Of a stretch of DNA of 64,000 bases, positions 27,494-39,570 are shown piece after piece. Source of the DNA: Strongylocentrotus purpuratus (Eukaryota > Echinodermata > Echinoidea > Camarodonta > Strongylocentrotidae); NCBI RefSeq assembly GCF_000002235.5, contig NW_022145611.1, positions 21,202,114-21,266,113 of the forward strand, given 5' to 3'. The notes below the pieces were generated by a model. It worked only from the letters and a program-made list of their open reading frames with translations, made no database searches and was not told the DNA's origin. The first letter of the stretch is position 1. Each line of letters begins with the position of its first letter. Position numbers and translations under genes: made by a program.

Positions 27494-28318
27494 TAAATAT
27501 TTGAAAAACCCCACTTTTTGGACAAAATTGTAAGGTCCGGAATGGTTAAGCATTTTTTGAGATAAAAAGTGAAAATAATTCAATAGACTAGTTTCTTCAC
27601 AATTAATGTTCCCATATGTCATGAGATGGAGTATGACCCCCTTTGAGCTTCTGTAGGGGCATAGGGACAAATCTTGAAAATATTTGAAAAACCCCACTTT
27701 TTGGACAAAATGGCAAGGGATTAGTTCAGCATTTTTTGGGGGAAAAAGTGAATTTATCAAATGAAAAAAATTGTATAAGGTAGCCTAATCTCCTCACAAT
27801 ATTTCTCCCTAAATGCGATAAAATGGAATATGACATGGAGATGGAGTATGACTATCGTTACGCTTCTACTAGGGCGCAGGGACAAATCTTTTAAATATAA
27901 AAAAAAAAAAATTTTGCCAAAATAGCAAGGGATTAGTTCAACATTTCTTGTGACTAAAAGTGAAAACATTTGAATAGCCTAATTTCCTCACAATTATTGT
28001 CCCTATATGTCATGAGATGGAGTATGACCCTCAATACGCTTCTACAAAAGCATAGGGGCAAGTCTTGTAAATATTCAGAAAAACCCCACTGTTTTGCCCA
28101 AATGGCAAGGGCCAGACTGGTTAAACATTTTTTTGGATAAAAAGTGAAAATCAATAGCTTAATTTCCTAGCACTTAATGTCCACATTTTGTCATGAGATG
28201 GAGTATGATCCTTGTTTCGCTTTTATAGGGGCATAGGGGCATAGGGGCGATTTGTGTAAAAATTCAAATGAAACTCACTTTTTGGACAAAATGGCAAGGG
28301 CCGGAGTGGATAAAGACC
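27494..28318. repeat. Diverged right border of the satellite array
   Basis: The last four or five monomers become steadily less like the core. They gain insertions such as an A-run at about 27900, a doubled ATGGAGATGGAGTATGA near 27835 and a tripled GGGGCATAG near 28230. Recognisable homology ends after CACTTTTTGGACAAAATGGC and GGGCCGGAGTGGATAAAG at about 28,318. Decay at an array edge is what unequal exchange predicts, since edge monomers are homogenised less often. Confidence 0.85.
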
Positions 28319-29071
28319 AGTTATGGTCATGCGTTGCATTTTGAAAGAAACGTTGTGGAATTGATCAGAATAGGTTGATCATCTAGCATATAAGTATTGC
28401 TGTGTACTGCAAGGTTCTGGAATCATCAAAATGATAAGAAATTTGGTCTAGTCTAAATTTGGTAAAGTTACAAGCACTGTACACAGAAAGATGTATATCA
28501 GGTCCAATAGATATAATAATTTATCAAATATATCAATTAGTAGGCGGTTTCTCAGCAAAATTTGTATGATTACGTATTAGTCAAAACATATTCTTTCACA
28601 TGATTTGTAATAAGAGCTTCCATTTCATTTTTTGAGAGGGGGCATTTCCTTTAAGCATTTTTTGTGAAAAAAAAAATCATTTGAATAGGCTATTCATGGA
28701 TTTTGACCCCTGTTTCGCTTTCAAAGGGCCTTAAGGACAAATTTTAAAAATACTACTTTCAAAACGGCAAGAGATTAGTTCATCCATTCTTTGGTGGAAA
28801 GAAGAATTTATTTGAATACATGCCATGAGATGGATCCTGACCCCCATTTGCTTTTGAAAGGGACTCAGGGAAAAAAATTCTTTTTAAATGTTATTTCTTT
28901 TTCTTGGGGTGGGGGACTAGGGGGATGGGGGGTTCATGATACCCATCCCAAGTTTTGCATTATTGGTGTAAAGGTGAAATGGTACTTGTGAAAACTAGAA
29001 TTATCTGATTCATTTCATTTTATAGTAAATAGTACTTGACTGTCGTTTATCCATATTTCCATGTTAAACAG
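28319..29071. other. Intronic stretch with two decayed satellite monomers and no gene
   Basis: At about 28625-28890 two badly decayed monomers can still be read (TTTTGACCCCTGTTTCGC, AACGGCAAGAGATTAGTTCA, CCATGAGATGGATCCTGACC). The rest is AT-rich and unassigned. The stretch ends at the polypyrimidine and AG acceptor of the first visible MTBP exon. No upstream MTBP coding exon was found here. Confidence 0.65.
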
Positions 29072-31817
29072 GCCAAGATGAGAAAGCTATCTGCCTCAGC
29101 CAAAAGAAATCCTCCGTCACCACACGTCAGATGACCCCAAAGAAAAGAACCATGCCTGGTAGGACAGCTAAGACACCTCAGAAGGGCGTGGGTTCAACGC
29201 CCAAGAGGGGCGCCAGCACTCCCAGGTTGCGAAAGAAAAGGGCGCTGACATCAACTTCAGGGGGACTTACTCCGAAAAGGTAAGGAAATCTTGAAATTTA
29301 ATGGTAGTATTGAATATTTTGTGTTATCTCAGGGCCCAGTCGTATGAAGAGTTGCAATTAATTCAAATCAATCTCAACTCTTTATGCTACAGGGCCCTGA
29401 ACTTCCACTTATCTGGATGTTGATATCATTCTCATTGGTTGGGGGAAAATACAGAGTTAATCTATTCAGATATTGTTTTATGTAAATCTGCATTTTCATT
29501 TTGCCCTCAGAAATATATTGATCCCTGTTTGTTCCCAAATGGGCGTTAAGGCAAATTTGGGGAAGGAAATAAAAATAATCAAAAATCGCCACAATAAAAC
29601 TTGTCAATGTTCTTTGTTTCCTCATCATGACAGTCTCAAATTGCCCTCAAATTATAGTGATTCCTGTTTGTTCCCAAAAGGGGCGTAAAGGCAAATTTGG
29701 AAAGAAAATATTAAAATAAAAAATTGCCATTTTGGGGCTATAATGGCAAATTTTTCAATCTTCTTTGTTTCCTCATCATGAAAGTCCCAAATTGCTTTAA
29801 GAATTATATTTGTTTTGAAATGAATTAAAGTGAATCATAAATCATATGAAGTACTTTGGTCATGGAGGTTTAAATAATGATTTAAGATCTTCCTCAAATT
29901 CAGGCCTTTTTTTTTGTAATCTTGTTGTAACCTTCAGTATTTTTCTATCTTAATTTTCCTAGACCTAAGCGGTCCACTCCTGTAAAATCGACCAAGCCAG
30001 AGGAGATGACCTCTCCTCGTAGGTCAGCCAGGAAGCTTGCCAAGGATCATCATCCTACCACCACTTTCACTTCTCCATCTACCTCCACCTCCAATCAACC
30101 ATCTTCCTCATCATCAGCAGCAGCATCATCAACGCCGTCCAAGAAAACTCAGAAGCCAACCAAAGACTCGGTCAAGAGCGCAGAGTCCCAGAGAGCAAGG
30201 ACTGCTTCAGAGTCAAGATCAGAGAAGCATAAAAGGGTGAGAACTTGTGAAGATATCAAATTTTCCCCCAAATTTTATTACGGTTATTGTCACAAGGGTC
30301 AAAAGATACCAGTAGCTGTTCTTAGTGTGCTAGCAGTACAGAATGCTCGAGTACAAAATTTGTTGATGTAAGTGAATCAGACTGTCTAATTGTCAATACA
30401 ATATGCGAATATCAGGGGGTGATTTTCAAAATATTTAGATTTGAATAGTTTGAAGGGCTTTTAAAATACCGGTAGCTAAAATGGTATCCATCTCTGGCCT
30501 AATAAGTACCTATGTGTAGATGCTCAATGAGAGCATGTTTTCATGGATAGTTCATGCTACGATGGTCGGAGGTCTTCTGAGATTTAGCAGCTGCGCATGT
30601 GTCCTTTTAATTCTCCCATCTTCATTTGGTTTTAATTGTTTCCTCTATTTCTTTACACCCTTTCACAGAAATTGCGTTCCATTGTGGAGGAGACACTTGC
30701 AGCCAAGGGGATTGATTCCACTCATGTTTGCTTCAAGCCTTGCGTTACGAGACTCTACAACCAAACTAAGATGTTTGTGAAGGTAAGCTATACAAGATAA
30801 GACACTGGGGGGGGGGGTGCTGATGCTATGAATATGCATCTCTTTAAGATGAGAAAATGATGCTTCTTTATCGATTGTATAAAATTTTGTTTAGCACTAT
30901 AAAGTCATACAGAATATATAAATATATATATATATGTATGTGTATAATTACCCCCAATATATATGGGTAATTATAGCATGTGCCGTTAAAAGCTTTCACC
31001 AACCTTTAAAAGGTAGGTTAGCATTTGTTTGCTTCTGTGGACCTTTTTAGGCCAAAGGATTTCTACCTGCAGTCTAGAGATCACCAGGGTGGAGATACAA
31101 AAAGGGATCAAGTACACAGAAGTGGATGAAAGCTCACATACTCGATATCTATTTTGGTAGAAACTATATGTTAATATTGAGTCAGCTTCGACCCCCGACT
31201 CTTCTCTTACAATGTACATACACATGTATGTAGATGTAGTTGTGTCCCCTACAATTCCATTCCAATGCCTTTATAGACTTTTAGGAATTCAGGATATTAT
31301 GGCTTTGTAGTTCATCACATTTTACAGTAGCTTTATTTGATGAGGTAAGATAGCAGTACAGGAGAGCATGATTTATTTTAAAGATAGAACTCAGAGCCTG
31401 TGAGTAGTGTTTCGGTCTTGATATTCCTATAAATAGGGCTCTCTAACAACAAGCATAGCAAATGATCATATGATTGATGGATTGATTGTATGATCGAATG
31501 AATGATCAATTGATTGTACGGAGCGATCAGTCGCGAAATAGCAATAACTAATTTATATTTGTATTATGAGCCCAAATACCCTATGGTAAAAAATCCTTAA
31601 CACGTATTGGAGGTGTCCTAGATGTTCATGTTTATATCATCTGCTTGCTACTGCTTTCTGTAGCAATTCATCAATTAATGTCAAACAATTCACCATTTTC
31701 TTTTCCCAGGATCTGAAGTCCTCTAAGGGCCTCTATGATGAGATGAGGAAGATTGCCGAGGCCAACGCTGACTTTGTCATCTCCTTCGAGCAGAATAGAG
31801 CAGCATCTAAGTCTTAA
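29072..31817 (+). CDS. MTBP-like replication factor, last four coding exons (partial, 5' end not in window)
   Basis: The exons are 29072-29279, 29963-30236, 30669-30782 and 31710-31817. All junctions are GT-AG, the phases agree, and they encode about 233 residues ending in TAA. The first two exons are a basic, Ser/Thr/Pro-rich linker (RKKRALTSTS, TPKRGASTPR, SPRRSARKLA). The last two form a compact domain: SIVEETLAAKGID, CFKPCVTRLYNQTKMFVKD, SSKGLYDEMRKIA. That matches my memory of the vertebrate MTBP C-terminus (a Cys-containing helix, then KDLK(T/S)S(R/K)GL and EM(K/R)K), a region reported to bind DNA. MTBP works with Treslin/TICRR in the nucleus to fire replication origins. The first exon starts with the last two bases of a codon, so earlier exons must exist; they are not seen between it and the satellite at 28.3 kb. 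The assignment rests on recalled family motifs, not on a search. Confidence 0.72.
29490..29830. repeat. Two relic satellite monomers inside an MTBP intron
   Basis: Two copies about 145 bp apart share CCTGTTTGTTCCCAAA, AAGGCAAATTTGG and TTTGTTTCCTCATCATGA. The order of boxes (TTTCCTCA..ATGA..GTC, then TGATYCCTGTTTG, then GGGGCGTAAAGGCAAAT) follows that of the array monomer (TTTCCTCACAATTAATGTC, TGACCCCCGTTTC, GGGGCATAGGGGCAAAT). They therefore appear to be old members of the same family, in the intron between the first two visible MTBP exons. Confidence 0.5.
30944..30974. repeat. Short perfect inverted repeat in an MTBP intron
   Basis: ATAATTACCC and GGGTAATTAT are perfect 10-base arms around an 11-base loop, next to a (TA)n tract at about 30915-30940. 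It could form a small hairpin. No function is implied. Confidence 0.6.
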
Positions 31818-32470
31818 TAGATGTCTTACTCCGAGATCAAGTAAAGCATACTGGGATTCACTTCTGTGTAATGCAGAGAGTAAAGAAGCAACAAGAAACG
31901 GGTTATTTCATGCAATGTTTGAATCTTTCAGACTCTCTGTTAACCTTTTGTGCAGAGTGTACATGCAGTGGGATAGCTACAGGGTGGCCTACAGATGTCC
32001 CCCCCCCCCATTAAATAATAATAACATAGCCATCCCAGGGGGTGCTCAAGCCATCTGTAAAGTACTATTATGGTTCAAATGGTTCAAAAGCATAGAAAGA
32101 AGAAGGGGGAGAGAAAAGGAGGGAGAGGGAAAGGGGAAAGAGAAGATGATAGGAACCCTTCATACACTGTTTGGTGGCCCTTTTGATTAGTATTTCATCC
32201 ACCTTGTAAAACCAATGACCCCTCCCTCCCCCCCCCCCCCCCCCCTCAACGGTCCAAGGCTCCTTTTTTGTCCGGACTCGCACCTCACGGTGTTCGTGTA
32301 CTTCTCCTCGTCATCAAATCTAGGGTGATGCCTTGTATGTGATATTGGACATGCAGACATTTCCTTAAGTACTAAACGTACAAAGGGAGGATCAAAAGTT
32401 ATTTTGTAGTCAATGCTACTTTGAAGAACTTCATCAATGGTCTTTAATAAAAAAATATACGTTTTCTATG
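31818..32470 (+). other. Probable MTBP 3' UTR with C-rich and purine-rich tracts
   Basis: After the stop codon the first AATAAA polyadenylation signal is at 32446-32451, with further AATAAA-like sites near 33331 and 33388. Inside are a C run near 32000, a purine-only tract at about 32090-32150 and a long C run at about 32225-32245. The stretch has no coding signal. Confidence 0.45.
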
Positions 32471-35400
32471 AAATTGAATATTTTCATGATTAATGAATTG
32501 AATAGACAAAAGGCCCCTATTTATAAGAAACACGTTTCACTGAATCATCCTTGTTCCATAAACAGTCAATTTTGTATAATCGTTCCTAGACATTTACTGC
32601 AGAATGAACTTCCCTTGTATTTATTTTTTCAGTTGGAGAACTGTTCTTTCAAACATTCATAGTGTTTTTACCTGAATGATAATGCACCCAACCTCTACTT
32701 CTGGCTAATAGGCCCCCAAAATGGTTCACTACAATTTGGAGTTGATGTAACGAACGCAAGGCTTCCTACAGAAATTATGCTTTCCTTTTGGGAGAGGTCC
32801 TCCCCCTCCCCCACGCCTCTTTCCCCTTTTCTGGGTATACCTCTGTATGATAGGTACTGCAGGTAAATTTACACAGAACTTCTAACCTTTAATTGAACAT
32901 GAATATATTCAAGAGTATTTTCACCTGTGATTTTGAACATTGAGATACAGGGCCTTTAAGTTTGTTTTTGTAAACTTTTTGTAAACTGTTTTGATTAGTA
33001 ACATTTTGAAAATGGCTGAAGCCAGATATGGTGTCATGGGCTATCTGACATTTCTTCTGAGGTTTACCAGTTTGACATTGTTGGTCTCGTGGGTTATCGG
33101 TCTACTGGGCTGGGTCGTTTGAAACAATGCTTGGCTAAGATTTAGATGAGAGATTTGGTACATGTTTCCTGAGAATGGCTATTCATTACATTTTGATTTA
33201 CTTTATTCATATGAAATAACAAGTTATTATAGTTTAGCACTTTAATAACTAAAAATCATGTGGATGCCCGTAAAGAAGGAGCAAAATTGACCAATCCTAT
33301 GAAGTGGATTTTTGTTATCTGTAATCTCTAAAAAATAAAAAAAAATTGTAAAGAGATCCTTGATATAGATTTGTGTTGAGAAAAATATTAATAAAAAGCA
33401 TGAATTTTAACAAAAGCCGCAATCATGTGCATTTCTTTTATGATGGGTGTCATGAATGGAGTATAGACTTCAACTCATAAGTAGTCAAACTCACTGACAA
33501 TTAAATTAATACAGACAATATTTTCTGTGTAATATTCTACTCTATTATTGTATTATCTATCTCTTTCTCTTTAAGGTAATTCCAACCTGCTGTCAAGTTG
33601 GTTTGGATGAGAGAAACCGATAAGTAAAAGTTTGAGGAAGATGGCTATTTGTATCAATCAATTTTTAAAGCAATTGATATTGTTCATGATTGTATAATAT
33701 TGTGACGCGGGACGCAAACACCTTCTCAACAAATGATTCACAACAGAAATTGCTGCCACCACATGGTGATATAGGGACATGACCCCTGGATCAACTGAGA
33801 TTTCTTCAGTTGATCCCAATCTAAATGGAAAACTACGTCACAAATAAATCGTTTTTTCCTTGTGACGTAACAATACCAGACTTCAAGAGTTACTTTCCAG
33901 TCAATTAATTATGGATGTAAAATGGGGGAAAGGATCGCGGCTGATTGGCCGAGAGTAATGCGTGCCTAGTACCATTCAATCAGTTCTAACATCATCCAGA
34001 AATACTGGTAAATATTCTGTACTTTGATCTCTCTTCCATCACATGCTTGTCGCTACTCATTCGCACACCATATGCACACGTGTATCAGTACTTGCACGCT
34101 AACCACACTACTCGGGCATAGGGACCACCAAGCATGCGCTTAGCCTTTCGCTGCATAGTCTCGTATTTCCTTACTACACCTACTCTCTGTCTCTCAAAAT
34201 TATCTGAGCTGGAATCAAAGGCTTAAAGGGCCATCTGTATGAAGCAAAGTGTTGGCTAAATAAATCAATCTAAATTCACCATTTCTCTCTCTTTCACTTG
34301 ACCAATTGTAATTATTTCTCCATCTACATCTCTTTTATCAATCATGTCTACAATTATTGGTCAGACAATGAATAATTGTAATAACGTTTAACTTGAACTT
34401 TAATCTTGTATAAAACAATACCTGGTGAAATGAATTCCGCAATAATGATGATTCAACTTATGTACAACTGCAATATTTACAATTGTTCTTACACATGTTA
34501 TAAAAATGAACTAGGTTACATGGCAAGTCATGTCTTGATCCATATGGAGTACAAATATTTACATTTACGTTCCAAAATTTCTGTCTTTATTTCTAAACCA
34601 AGTCTCTTCTCTAAGTAGGCCAGTTACTATAACTCTACTATACTCTTCATAAATCAATATTATAATCTCCATTAGATATGAAATTACTGTAGACCTTTGA
34701 CTGTAATTAAATCAGTAAGAAGTGCATTCCATATTAAACGTGTAATCTTCCCTTTAATTATTCCTATTTCAATTGGAAAAAAATCAGTACTGACAATACT
34801 TCTGTCGGTGAAGAATGAGAATGGATAAAAAATGAAATGAGAGTTTCCGAATGGTAAAATGGCGATCTGAGAAATTGTGTAGAATTTGCGTGCCACTTTT
34901 TTAGCCAGGGTATAGGTAACTAAAGAGCCTCTGAATAAAAAAGCACCCTCAACGTCACATTCAATACAAGCAAATCTCTCTTGTGTAGTTTAAAAGCAAA
35001 ATTCCTGAAACGTGTATATCTCACAGGAAAAATATACAAATGTTACCAAGGAAATCTAATAATATGAGAAATACCAATGATGAATACCTGCTTCCACAAC
35101 ATTAAATGTGTGTAGTTCTTGAGTAATAAAGCTTTAAAAGGTGACATAATGTGTCTCACTTTAAGAGAGGTATTTCAGTCCCACACATTATACTTGGTGG
35201 GGTAAAAAAGTCTATGGATCTTAACCTATCAATCAAAATCCATATAAAGATAAACATGTATATTTTATTTTCCAACCAATTGTTTAATCAAAATAAAAAG
35301 TAGAGGGGTGAGGTCACACTACCTCCTGCCTTTTCGCTGTCCTCAGCAAATAAAACTTATTTTATTTTAAACTTATTTATGCTCATACGTGTACATTTAT

Positions 35401-35668
35401 AAGTTAATCAGTATACTGATACAATAATAAATTAAATGTTGAGAAATATTGAAATTTGTAGGAAATATAAAACATTCATATTTAAAAAACTAATCCGAGA
35501 GCTCATCGTGGGGATAGTAGTTGGATATTTTCTTCTTGTGAAGCACGCTCTGCCCTGTAACATTAAGTCTCTGTCGTGATTGTCGCACACTTTAGCTGAA
35601 TAATTCCTAATTGCGGACATTTGACATTAAAAAAAGGAGGCACCTCTTGTTCCTCCTCCTCACTACTC
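32471..35668. other. Intergenic DNA without a recognised gene
   Basis: This is AT-rich sequence with short unassigned reading frames only. The one structured spot is at 33788-33869: an 11-base inverted repeat (GGATCAACTGA with TCAGTTGATCC), followed by a 10-base inverted repeat (TACGTCACAA with TTGTGACGTA). The second places two CRE-like TGACGT cores head to head. Confidence 0.5.
33834..33869. promoter_or_regulatory. Paired CRE-like palindrome (possible regulatory site)
   Basis: TACGTCACAA at 33834-33843 and its exact reverse complement at 33860-33869 each contain TGACGT, the core bound by CREB/ATF factors. They are 16 bases apart. No promoter or first exon was recognised beside them, so a regulatory role is only a possibility. 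Confidence 0.25.
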
Positions 35669-36975
35669 TCACTCTTGGACTCTGACTTCTCTGGATTTGA
35701 GCTCGGCATTGTAGGCAGTACCTTCCATCAATTTAAGAAGTCGTCCAAGTTGGAAGACATCACTCATGATGGTGGTACCCGCGTCGTCTAGGGCACATTC
35801 GGGAGCGATGTGGACATATACCTCCTGTTGGTTATAAAAAGAAACAATTCAAAGTTTACATGTTGTGTTTTCCAGCAGGAATTAACAAATATTAAGTAAA
35901 TTCTAATTACAAGTCCCGACTTTGTAAGTTACTTGATTTACAAATTTTATCAGCAATACGATCAGAAAGAACGGTTAAAAAAAATTCACCCAGATGCCTT
36001 TTCAATTACCTAGTACATGGCCTGTTGAAATGACAGATTACACAGTCCAAACATAATTTACGTAAGCAGTATTAAAAGTGCTGATCATCTTAAGCCAAAC
36101 CATCAGAAGTTTGCAATCAAATGTAACACTAGGAATTTAGAACCATATACATACCTTTCTCCTGTAATTTTCTTTCTACTCTGTTACAAGATTTGCATTA
36201 GCAAAGTCGTTCTCTATTCTCTTTAGTGATGTAAATGAGATCCACTCTTAAAAGATGCATTTTGTGGATCATATTGCCTTAATTGGAATCGAAGTCACTC
36301 CAAAATCTAAGTTTAATCCACTTAAAAGTAGTGGTTTGAATTTTTTTTTTGTAATTGTATTTTTTCTTCTTCTTTGTCGTGTGGATTTTCACTACAATTC
36401 AATCAAATTCATTTATTTATTCAACCAAAAAAATGAATAAACAATCAAAATAAGTGACATCAAAAATTTAGCAGAACGCAATGATGATCCTGAGTATGGT
36501 TTTTACTCCATTACATTAAAATAGCAATACACTTATGACAAATAACAAACCTTCCTGTTCAACTCCTTGGTGTCGAGGGAGTCTGAAGATTTTCACGGCA
36601 ATGGGCCTGTCGGTTACTCTGTGCCGGAAGAGGTGGATGGTGGCAATGACCCCACTGCCAAGGATGACATCACCACCTCCTGGATGGATTGACCAAGAAG
36701 TTACTTTGACTTAAGATCATCAATGTTCCACACGTAGAAGGTGACAGGGGCAGCTGCAGTGCTCAGGCTCAGTGGCTATGCAGCCCCACCCAGTGATGGC
36801 AGAGTCCAGATGTTTCTGCTCTATTCTCCTCGCTCGTTGAAGCGCTACCTGGTGACACGTGGACTTGATGACTGATGTCGTCCACGAGTTCGTTGAAGTC
36901 TCTGCCAACTCCAACTCCAAGCTCTGATGCCAGGCTCTGCCATGATGATAATAATGGATTGAATATATTTTTCAC
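35669..36975 (-). pseudogene. Fragments of a protein-kinase-like gene lacking the catalytic core
   Basis: Two exon-like pieces read on the minus strand. At 36679-36551 is a kinase N-lobe: GSGVIATIHLFRHRVTDRPI, then AVKIF, with the glycine-rich loop and the ATP-anchoring Lys at normal spacing, a CAG acceptor and a GT donor. At 35824-35669 is VHIAPECALDD, then MSDVFQLGRLLKLM, matching the APE motif and the Asp-containing helix of the C-lobe; it ends at a stop about 30 residues later. The roughly 730 bp between them show no HRD or DFG exon, and most of the C-lobe is missing. Farther upstream, about 36970-36800, WQSLASELGV..FNELVDDI is weakly death-domain-like. Another open piece (SWEDLHPVLGSASPV) at about 37858-37725 ends at a good donor. 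A death-domain-then-kinase order would recall IRAK/Pelle kinases, but that is a guess. It is most simply a broken gene copy. Confidence 0.45.
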
Positions 36976-39570
36976 AAACAGAATTTTTGTTGATTCATTT
37001 TTTAGGTTTATTTTTATTCATTTTTTGTAAACATTCATTCATTTTTTTGTATTTTTTATATTTTTATTTGATTTACTTTGTTTGTTATTTGCATTTGATA
37101 AGACAAATGTCTCTGATAGATAATTTAAAAACCATGTTCAAATGTAAATGAGAAGTTTGCCAGTGAATTGGCTTTCTGATGGAGAGTGTTGAGATGATAG
37201 GGACAATTAAGGTCGGGTCTCCGTAAGACCAAAACAGCTTCTGTTTTTAGTCATGGGATTAAGAAGTAATGGTGATGAGATATGGTAATTGATTGTAACA
37301 ATGATGATAATGACACTAAGAAGTAAGAGTGTTCATCACTGTAAAATAATACTAATGATGGTATTGGTATTTACGATAGCTTTCATAACGATGAGAGAAA
37401 TAATGATAATAATAATAGAGTTCTACATCATGTATCATAATCATATTTATAACAATATTAATATTATGATTAATAATACTAAAATGATAGTAATAATTAT
37501 AAAAAAAACAAGAAGAAAAGCGTTAGAACAAAAAAGGAAAAGCAAAGAAATATAATGAAATTGCACATTTGTTGAAACTCCTAGTTTTGTCTGGTGTTTC
37601 GTTTTGATAATAATTGTTTTGTATTTTGGTTCAGTATTTGTGTTGGCATTTCATGTTGTTAAATATAATTTTTAAAACTTGAAATGCCAACTCATAAGAG
37701 TAAGATGCTACATTTCTTACATACAGGGAGTTGACCATTGATGGTTTGAAGGCAACAGGAGAAGCTGACCCGAGTACAGGGTGAAGGTCTTCCCACGACA
37801 TAAGGGGTGTGGGGAACGAATACGTCCAACGCAAAACATCCAGCGCCAAATTAGCTTTGTTTGAAGTGAAAGAAAATAGAAACGTTGATATATCTTTAGA
37901 GAAGTGACGGGTGGGTATAAGGGGGAGAAAAGATGAAATGAAACTATAAAAGGATATTCAAGAGGCAAGGAGGGGCCATTTATTAACTACGAAACACGCA
38001 CTGGATTTGGAGCAACTTTAGAATAGCCCACCACAAAAATTGACCAGTCTACGTTCGTAGGGTACCCAAAGCTTCACCAATGAAGCTAACAACATTGAAG
38101 ACTCAAATTTCTTAAATAAGTAACTGGACCTAACACTAAACATAATCAATCAATCATCCCTAACTCTAAACCTAACCCTAGGTCTTCGACGTGTATACAT
38201 TAACCTTATTGGTGGGGTATTCTAAAGTTAAGCCCACGTGTTTCCATGAAAATGGCAAACGCAATAGATCTACATGTTTACACTGCGTGTTTGTATTGTA
38301 AACTTGGTCATGATCATGACATGATTGATAAAGGTAAAGAATGAAAAATTTGAAGTTGAAGCCTTGATATCTTTGCTTGATAAATGCCACATTTTTATTT
38401 CAATCTTCTTCAAACTCGCCTTGTTCATTCAGTGTTGTTTATCGATAAGATACTGACCTGGCTTGTTCGAAAAGACGGTTTTAATAGTTCAGAAAAAGTA
38501 GAAAATTGTTGACAGAGGGTTCTCAAAACGCAAGTTGCAATCGCGGAGTACGAGTATGAAAGCGCGTTAAATTATGCAAGCGTTGTCACAAAGTAATGCG
38601 CTAACGCTACGCTTAATATTAATCCAATTAAACTGCATAATATTGCGCATAACCCTCTTGGGCCGGGGCCAACGCGTTACGTACGCCTATGACCGCCCCT
38701 TTAGTACGCAATGACCACGCCCTGATTGTGCAATGATGGATATGTTTTCACAGAAAAAGTCATTAAACAGGAGACTTGTAACATGCCATCATGAACAACT
38801 TTTTTTTTCTTAATTGTTTTCGTCACTAGCATTAAAATCACAGTGGTCCATCCCGAGTTTCCATCTTTAAATTTACAATAATAAGTGGTTAAATTTCCCT
38901 GTAATGACTGTTATGTTAGGCTTACAATGTACGGATGTAAAGGTCGAATTGACTGGCTGCCCAATGACAGTACGTATTACATGCATTGCAAATACTGGTA
39001 TCTAACTTTCAACCAATCACGATCTAATAACTTAACCCCCCCCCCCCCCCCAAAGGAGGGAACATGCATACGCGTACCCTTAATAACACTGAGTGGGTGG
39101 GGGGGGGGGCTTAACTTATGTCGTATAGGTAAAAGAAAGTAGGTAGGCCTACTGATGATTGATTGATTTTTATTCGCGAAGATTCCAACATACAACAATG
39201 TACAAGAATAACCGATCTTAAGTCAGCTTGAGCAGGATGACCCTGGGGAGGGGGGGGGGGGTATTCAGATTTGGTTTGGACGGGGTGTGCCGCTCAAGCC
39301 TCGAAACCCCTACCCATTATAAGGGGGCATTTTTCTCGAAAAAAGATCCATTTCCCACAATTTTCGGGTGTCTTACTGACATGATGGGGGCACCTTGCCA
39401 CTCCCCCCGTGCTTCCCTTCCGGCAAATATGGTTATGTTATCTCTTCATCGGAAAACAATCTATGCATTTTCCTATTTATGAAGAGAAACAAAATTATTA
39501 TAATCACCAGGGATGATAAGAGAGAATGAAAAAAATAAATAAAGTGTCATATTCTGAGTATATAGGACTG

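Larger units (their letters stand above)
1..28318. repeat. Satellite DNA array with higher-order structure, open at the left window edge
   Basis: About 150 head-to-tail monomers fill this stretch. Every monomer shares the boxes CACTTTTTGGACAAAAT, TATGACCCCC and AATATTTGAAAAA. Three main types recur. A (183 bp) has GCAATAGACTAG and TTTGAGCTTCTG. B (195 bp) has GGATTAGTTCAGC, TTTGTATACAGTAGCC and TTTCGCTTCTACAG. C (183 bp) has TTCAATAGACTATTTTC and GTTGCACTTCTG. They are ordered A-B-C or A-B-C-C, and the same type in different copies is nearly identical over most of the array. A few hybrid monomers occur, such as B joined to a C end near 870-900 and 1990-2030. The many minus-strand reading frames here are by-products of monomer lengths divisible by three. 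No gene is supported inside the array. Confidence 0.97.

Noticed and set aside
534-27969. Dozens of minus-strand open frames of 60-290 codons inside the satellite
   Set aside because: They repeat with the monomer, have no start context, no domain and no codon signal, and are explained by monomer lengths that are multiples of three.
1-28318. CRISPR-like or minisatellite interpretation of the array
   Set aside because: There are no unique spacers between repeats; whole monomers of 183-195 bp follow each other directly, and the context is eukaryotic.
31753-32190. A 145-codon plus-strand frame
   Set aside because: It overlaps the last MTBP exon in another frame and runs through the 3' UTR and a C run.
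32068-32283. A Gly-rich minus-strand frame
   Set aside because: It is the translation of purine-rich and C-run low-complexity DNA.
37289-37555. Met/Ile-rich plus-strand frame
   Set aside because: It is a product of ATG/ATA/AAT simple sequence.
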